Shown: in pieces, positions 14,931-18,855 of the stretch
How the letters are laid out: every line of letters starts with the position of its first letter
Position numbering within the stretch: position 1 is the first letter of the stretch
NCBI GenBank assembly: GCA_937900605.1
Contig: CALCDK010000014.1
Span: 1 to 18,855 of the forward strand
Length of the DNA: 18,855 nt
Direction: 5' to 3'
DNA from: an uncultured Olsenella sp.
Lineage (GTDB): Bacteria; Actinomycetota; Coriobacteriia; Coriobacteriales; Atopobiaceae
Notes under the pieces: generated by a model
What the model saw: the letters and a program-made list of their open reading frames with translations, nothing else
The model's database searches: none
Told to the model about the DNA's origin: nothing
Made by a program: the position numbers and the translations under genes

Positions 14931-17900
14931 CTAGCGACGCCTCGCGGCGCGCGAGCCCGCAAGGGCGAGGCCCAGGCCCGTCGCAAGCGCCAGCGCCGCG
15001 GAGGCCATGCCCGCGTCGCCGGTCGTGGGCAGGGGGGCGGACGCCCTCGTCGCCACGCGGTCCGCGTCGTGGGCCTCTAGGCCCGGGCCACCCGCGTTTC
15101 GGTAGAGGTCCACCTGCGCGGTGTTGGCCACCGCCCGCGTGCCGGGCGCCGTCGTGCGGGCGAGAAGCACCGCCGGGGCCAGCCCGTCGCCCCGGCCGGC
15201 GTCCGGGTCGGACGGGTCCGCCTCGTCCTTGAGGCCGGGGCGCGACCAGTCGTCGTCGCGCGTGGAGAAGTCGGGCTCGACGACGCCGTACTCGAGGCGA
15301 ACCTGCGTCACGCGCTCATCTTCGGCAAGTCCGAGCTCGCCGATGTCGAGGCGGCAGGGCTCGTCGGCGCGCACGCCCGACCTCCACAGGTGCCAGCCGT
15401 CGTAGTCGAGCTGCCTGCCGTCGCCCTCGAGCCAGGGGCTGAGGTGCCCGCCGTCGAGCGTGGCGTTGGGGCCGTCACCGGCCGCGTCGTCAGCGCCCGC
15501 GCCGCCGCCCGTCCCGTTCGCGCCGCCCGTGGCCGCCGCGTCGTCCGCGGTGGTGCGGTACCAGACGTTGAGCAGGCCGTCGCGGTCGCCGCGCGCCCTC
15601 GGCGTCACCAGGCCGAGCAGCTCGCAGGTGCCCTCCGAGGCCCCCTCGAGGACGTCGGTCACGCTCAGCTCGTCGGCCCAGCTGCGCCCCGTCGAGCGGA
15701 AGTCGACCTGGTAGGTGACGTTGCCCTGGGCGTCGACGGCCTGGCGCTTGTCGACCTGCGCGCCCACCTCGACGGGCTCGTCGCGCATCTCGAAGCGCTG
15801 CACGCCCGCCACCGGCAGCACCTCCACGGGCACGTCATCGGCGCGCTCGTGGCCACGCGGGGCCTCGACCTCCACGATGACGTGGGGGCCCGGCTCGACG
15901 CGCTCGATGCGGTGCGGCGCCTCCTCGCTCGTCCAGGCGTCCACGACGCCTCCCTCGGCGTCGTGCAGCTCCAGCCGCGCGCCCACGACCGGGGACTCGT
16001 CGGCGGAGCTCAGCTTGGCCACCTCGACCACGGTCATGTCGTTGGCCAGCGTCGCTGCGGCGTGACCGCCCTCGACGTCGAGCCAGTCGCCGTGGATGGT
16101 CCCGTCGGCGTCGACCCTCGCCCTGTGTGGCGTCGGATCGCAGACGTGGCCGGGGGCTGCGGCGACCTCCCTCAGGACCCACGTGCCCGGCGTCACGCAC
16201 GAGACGCGCAGCATGCCGTCGGCGTCGGTCTCCAGCTGCGTGCCGGACTCGTCGCCCTCGCGCAGCCACTCGAAGCGGGTCTGCGCGACCGGCTCGCCCG
16301 TGTTTCTCTCGACCTTCTCGACCTGCAGTTCGTTCGCCTCGTTTACCGACTCCGCGCGGGCCTCGACCACCGGCGTGGAGGCGTCCTGCCAGCTCAGGGC
16401 GACCTCGTGCGGCGTCGGGTCCAGGACGTGGCCGGCGGGCGGCAGCGTCTCGACGAATGCGTAGGTGGCGCTGCCGGTGCCCAGGGGCAGGCCGTCCACC
16501 TGGGCGGTCCCGTCCTCGCCGGTGGTCACGTGGGCCATGACCTGGCCCTCGACCGCCTGCGTCGCCCCGGTGGGCGAGGTCACGTCATGCGTGGCGACCA
16601 GGTCGAACTCCGCGCCCGGCAGGGGCTCGCCCGTCTCGGCGCGCTTGGCGACGACGGCCCTGCCCGTGGCCGCCTCGTCGGCGTAGCGCACGGTGAGCAG
16701 CGGCCCGGACCCCGGGGTGCCCGGCACCACGAACGTCACGTCCCCCTCGCCCAGCAGGTACGGGGCCGGCGCGGCCACCTCGTGGAGCGTCCAGGTTCCC
16801 GCGGACAGCCCGTCGGGCAGGGTCACGGTCCCCGACCCGTCCGTCACGAACGTGTCGAGCACCTGGTGGGAGGGGTACCACACCTCCTGCGTCACGGGGG
16901 TCCCCGCCTCGTCGAGGACCTGGAACCCGAAGCCCGCCAGGCCCACGGGCTCGCCCGTCCCGGCGTCCTCCTTGAGGACCTGGACCCGGGTCGTGACCTC
17001 GTGGTCGTCGGCGATGTACTGCAGCAGCGCCCCGTCGGCCATCTGCTCGGGCATGACCTCCCAGTCTCCCACGGGCGAGAAGCCCTCCGGCACGGTCTGC
17101 GGGTCCTCGCTCACCACGTAGCCCTCAGGGTCGTAGGGGATGGCCCCCGACGCCCCCGCCGGGCGCTCGCCCGCGCCGAACCACGCGGACGGGTCGCGCG
17201 AGGTGTCGGCGTAGCCGGACCCGTTGGTGGTCACGCTGCCCACCACCTCGCCGGTCGAGCGGCGGCTCACGAGGAAGCGCACGCCCGCCGCCGGCTCGAC
17301 GAGGCCGGGCCCCGCGTCGTCGTGCCCCTTGAACTTGGCGACCTCGATGTCGAACGAGACGGGCACCTCGCCGACCGGCCCGCCCAGCTCGACGTGGGCG
17401 ACGCCGTCCGGCCCGAGCTGGTCGGCCGTGGCCCAGACCTCGTGGACGCCCTCGTCGGGAAGGTAGCCCTCGGGCGCGTCGACCTCGCGGATCCTCACGG
17501 GCCCCAGCGGGAGCCCCTCGAAGCGCGCGACGCCCCGCTCGTCGGTGGCGGCGCGCCTCTCGACGCCGTCCGCGCCCACGGCCGAGAAGGTCGCACCCGC
17601 CAGAGAGAGCCCCGGCTGCGGCGTGCCGCCCGTCGCGGCGTCCTGCTTGGCCAGGGTGACCTCGGCCTTGCCCGGGCGGTCGCGCACGACAACCTCGCAG
17701 GGCTCGGCGCCGGTCTGGAACGCGGTGCGCTCCTCGCCGAGGACGAAGCCCCGCGGCGCCTCGGCCTCGACCGCGTAGTAGGACTCGTGCGGGGCGAGCC
17801 CCACGACGGCCCTGCCGTCGGCGCCCGTGACCGCCGTCGCCGCGAGCGACCCGTCGCCCGCGCGCCTCACCTCGTAGCGCGCCCCCTCGAGCGAGTACTC

Positions 17901-18626
17901 GTCGCTCGAGCCGGACAGGGCCGGGTCCGTCGACTCCTTGCGGATGGTGACCTCGACCTCGCGCTGGACCACGAGCATGTCCTGGATGCGCCCGCTCGTG
18001 GCGGCGTAGACGCGCACGGCCGCGCCCGGCTCGCCGTCGGCTGACTGCGCCTGGCTCCACAGGTCGTACGCCGCCTGCCTGACCTCGGGGTTGCGCGGTC
18101 CCAGCACGCTCAGGTCGTAGCCGCCGTCGCCGTCGTCCATCGCGCCGTCCGGGATGTGGCAGCGCGGCCCGGGCTCGATGTAGCCCTGCTGCATGTAGAC
18201 GGCAAGGGCCGTCGCCGTCCGGGCCCCGAGCTCGCTGAGCTGGTGGCCCGCGACGCACGAGGTGTTGGGGTAGCCGTTGGACGCGATGTGCGCCAGCGGC
18301 CCCTCGGCGTAGCGCCACCCGGCGTCGTAGACCTCGGTGGGCGCGTTGTAACGGCCCATGTTCATGCAGTAGCCCGTGGCCTCGACCGAGCCCGAGCTGT
18401 CGTCCACGTCGAAGTAGTGGATCGTGCGCGGGAACCCGTCCCAGGTGTCGTCGCCCACGCTCGCCCGGACGCTCACCACGTCGCCCATGGCCAGCGCCCT
18501 CCTCGGCGTCAGCGCCCCCGCAACCGCGAGGGCCTGCGTGGCGAGAAGCACCACGGCCAGCGCCGCGGCCGTCGCCCTCGCCAGCGGGGCGCGGCGCCTC
18601 GCCGTCCCGCTCTCTCGTCTGTTCAT
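14931..18626 (-). CDS. LPXTG cell-wall-anchored adhesin with thioester-like and multiple Cna-B/SpaA domains
   Basis: A 1231-residue surface protein. Residues 1-46 form a signal peptide (Arg-rich start, hydrophobic core, likely cut after RRALA). Residues about 50-215 resemble the thioester domain of Gram-positive adhesins: GYCMN (C87), then NGYPNTSCV and ARTATALAVYMQQG where the family has a T-Q-x-A motif; here the Gln position is Ala140. About seven Cna-B/SpaA-like domains follow (roughly 222-318, 322-418, 424-545, 546-652, 655-765, 766-862, 865-950), each starting with a strand containing Lys (K230, K327, K431, K552, K661, K771, K871) and having a Glu before a P-x-GY/GF/GH turn, as needed for isopeptide bonds. 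Domains five and six share DPTPH. A larger DUF11-like domain (955-1175), the LPTTG signal (1199-1203), a hydrophobic helix and RAARRR finish it. GGAGGGAGG precedes the ATG. Likely role: sortase-anchored adhesin or pilus-like subunit; ligand unknown. No sortase gene is in the window. Confidence 0.9.
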   Translation of the reverse strand: MNRRESGTARRRAPLARATAAALAVVLLATQALAVAGALTPRRALAMGDVVSVRASVGDDTWDGFPRTIHYFDVDDSSGSVEATGYCMNMGRYNAPTEVYDAGWRYAEGPLAHIASNGYPNTSCVAGHQLSELGARTATALAVYMQQGYIEPGPRCHIPDGAMDDGDGGYDLSVLGPRNPEVRQAAYDLWSQAQSADGEPGAAVRVYAATSGRIQDMLVVQREVEVTIRKESTDPALSGSSDEYSLEGARYEVRRAGDGSLAATAVTGADGRAVVGLAPHESYYAVEAEAPRGFVLGEERTAFQTGAEPCEVVVRDRPGKAEVTLAKQDAATGGTPQPGLSLAGATFSAVGADGVERRAATDERGVARFEGLPLGPVRIREVDAPEGYLPDEGVHEVWATADQLGPDGVAHVELGGPVGEVPVSFDIEVAKFKGHDDAGPGLVEPAAGVRFLVSRRSTGEVVGSVTTNGSGYADTSRDPSAWFGAGERPAGASGAIPYDPEGYVVSEDPQTVPEGFSPVGDWEVMPEQMADGALLQYIADDHEVTTRVQVLKEDAGTGEPVGLAGFGFQVLDEAGTPVTQEVWYPSHQVLDTFVTDGSGTVTLPDGLSAGTWTLHEVAAPAPYLLGEGDVTFVVPGTPGSGPLLTVRYADEAATGRAVVAKRAETGEPLPGAEFDLVATHDVTSPTGATQAVEGQVMAHVTTGEDGTAQVDGLPLGTGSATYAFVETLPPAGHVLDPTPHEVALSWQDASTPVVEARAESVNEANELQVEKVERNTGEPVAQTRFEWLREGDESGTQLETDADGMLRVSCVTPGTWVLREVAAAPGHVCDPTPHRARVDADGTIHGDWLDVEGGHAAATLANDMTVVEVAKLSSADESPVVGARLELHDAEGGVVDAWTSEEAPHRIERVEPGPHVIVEVEAPRGHERADDVPVEVLPVAGVQRFEMRDEPVEVGAQVDKRQAVDAQGNVTYQVDFRSTGRSWADELSVTDVLEGASEGTCELLGLVTPRARGDRDGLLNVWYRTTADDAAATGGANGTGGGAGADDAAGDGPNATLDGGHLSPWLEGDGRQLDYDGWHLWRSGVRADEPCRLDIGELGLAEDERVTQVRLEYGVVEPDFSTRDDDWSRPGLKDEADPSDPDAGRGDGLAPAVLLARTTAPGTRAVANTAQVDLYRNAGGPGLEAHDADRVATRASAPLPTTGDAGMASAALALATGLGLALAGSRAARRR

Positions 18627-18766
18627 CGGCCTCCCTCCGTCGTTGGTGGAGGCCCGACCCTACGCCGGCGCGCGGGCCGCTGTGTGACGCCTGGCGCTCG
18701 GGCGGCGTTCGGTCGCCTTCCCCGTCCGGGCGACCGGGCAGGCGGCGGCGCGTGCCCGGGTGGCGA

Positions 18767-18797
18767 GGGGCCGCCCCGCGCGCGGCGGGACGGCCCC
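18767..18797 (-). terminator. GC hairpin upstream of the adhesin, probably ending a gene beyond the right edge
   Basis: Seven plus five base pairs separated by one mismatch, five-base loop, outer clamp GGGGCCG/CGGCCCC. It lies 141 bases upstream of the adhesin start. The spacer 18627-18855 has no convincing gene. It also holds a 7-bp inverted repeat (18734-18740 with 18753-18759) and no clear promoter. The orientation is inferred from the minus-strand neighbour. Confidence 0.5.
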
Positions 18798-18855
18798 GGA
18801 ATCTCCATCGATGCGGCTGTCGTGCGGCCCTGCGGCGGCGTTTGGGCCGCGGTGG

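Noticed and set aside
15390..18044. Open frame of 884 codons on the plus strand opposite the adhesin
   Set aside because: Antisense shadow without domains; the minus strand has a complete signal peptide, repeats and sorting signal.
18072..18080. Q184 (VRQAAYDLW) as the thioester glutamine
   Set aside because: It superficially resembles x-Q-x-A, but the family motif sits in the helix after NGYP, which aligns with ARTATALAVY. Kept only as a possible alternative to be tested by modelling.
1..18855. CRISPR array, tRNA, rRNA, insertion sequence or defence island
   Set aside because: No regularly spaced repeats with unique spacers, no transposase or integrase, and no cloverleaf or rRNA sequence noticed on either strand.

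Overview
This is a high-GC, gene-dense chromosomal window. The content suggests an anaerobic, fermentative actinobacterium, most likely class Coriobacteriia (Olsenella/Atopobium-like). The reasons are an oxygen-sensitive pyruvate formate-lyase system, a lactaldehyde-reductase-type alcohol dehydrogenase, an AddAB recombination nuclease, a cell-wall LPXTG adhesin and strong G/C codon bias. The taxonomic placement is inference; no rRNA or other marker gene is present.

Layout. 1-507 (+): 3' end of a FucO-like iron alcohol dehydrogenase, closed by a long GC hairpin. 735-1097 (-): small four-helix membrane protein of the 'phage holin 4_2' family, convergent with the dehydrogenase and divergent from the next operon. 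1269-8191 (+): addB-addA, overlapping by 4 bases, encoding the helicase-nuclease that processes DNA double-strand breaks. 8366-11661 (-): pyruvate formate-lyase locus, transcribed pflB large subunit, then a separate 83-residue glycyl radical domain protein, then the radical-SAM activase pflA. 11827-14773 (-): GH3 glycosidase gene followed 13 bases later by a gtrA-family membrane protein gene. 14931-18626 (-): 1231-residue cell-wall-anchored surface protein with an N-terminal thioester-like domain, about seven Cna-B/SpaA-like repeats and an LPTTG sorting signal. 18627-18855 holds no convincing gene; it contains the adhesin leader and a terminator-like hairpin for a gene beyond the right edge.

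How the genes work together. PFL converts pyruvate plus CoA to acetyl-CoA plus formate. Here the radical-bearing glycine is not on the same chain as the catalytic cysteines: pflB stops just before the glycyl radical domain, and that domain is encoded downstream with its own ribosome binding site and probably its own promoter. This natural two-chain PFL is the most notable system in the window. The alcohol dehydrogenase fits the same anaerobic, NADH-recycling lifestyle but is not in the same operon. GH3 and GtrA form an apparent pair at the membrane. AddAB and the adhesin look independent.

Other points of interest are a thioester domain in the adhesin whose glutamine appears to be replaced by alanine, in-frame short tandem repeats in both addB and addA, an AddB with no visible Walker A motif and altered cysteine spacing, and a recurrent GGGGCC/GGCCCC-clamped hairpin at transcript ends and leaders. 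No CRISPR array, tRNA, rRNA, insertion sequence or prophage module was seen.
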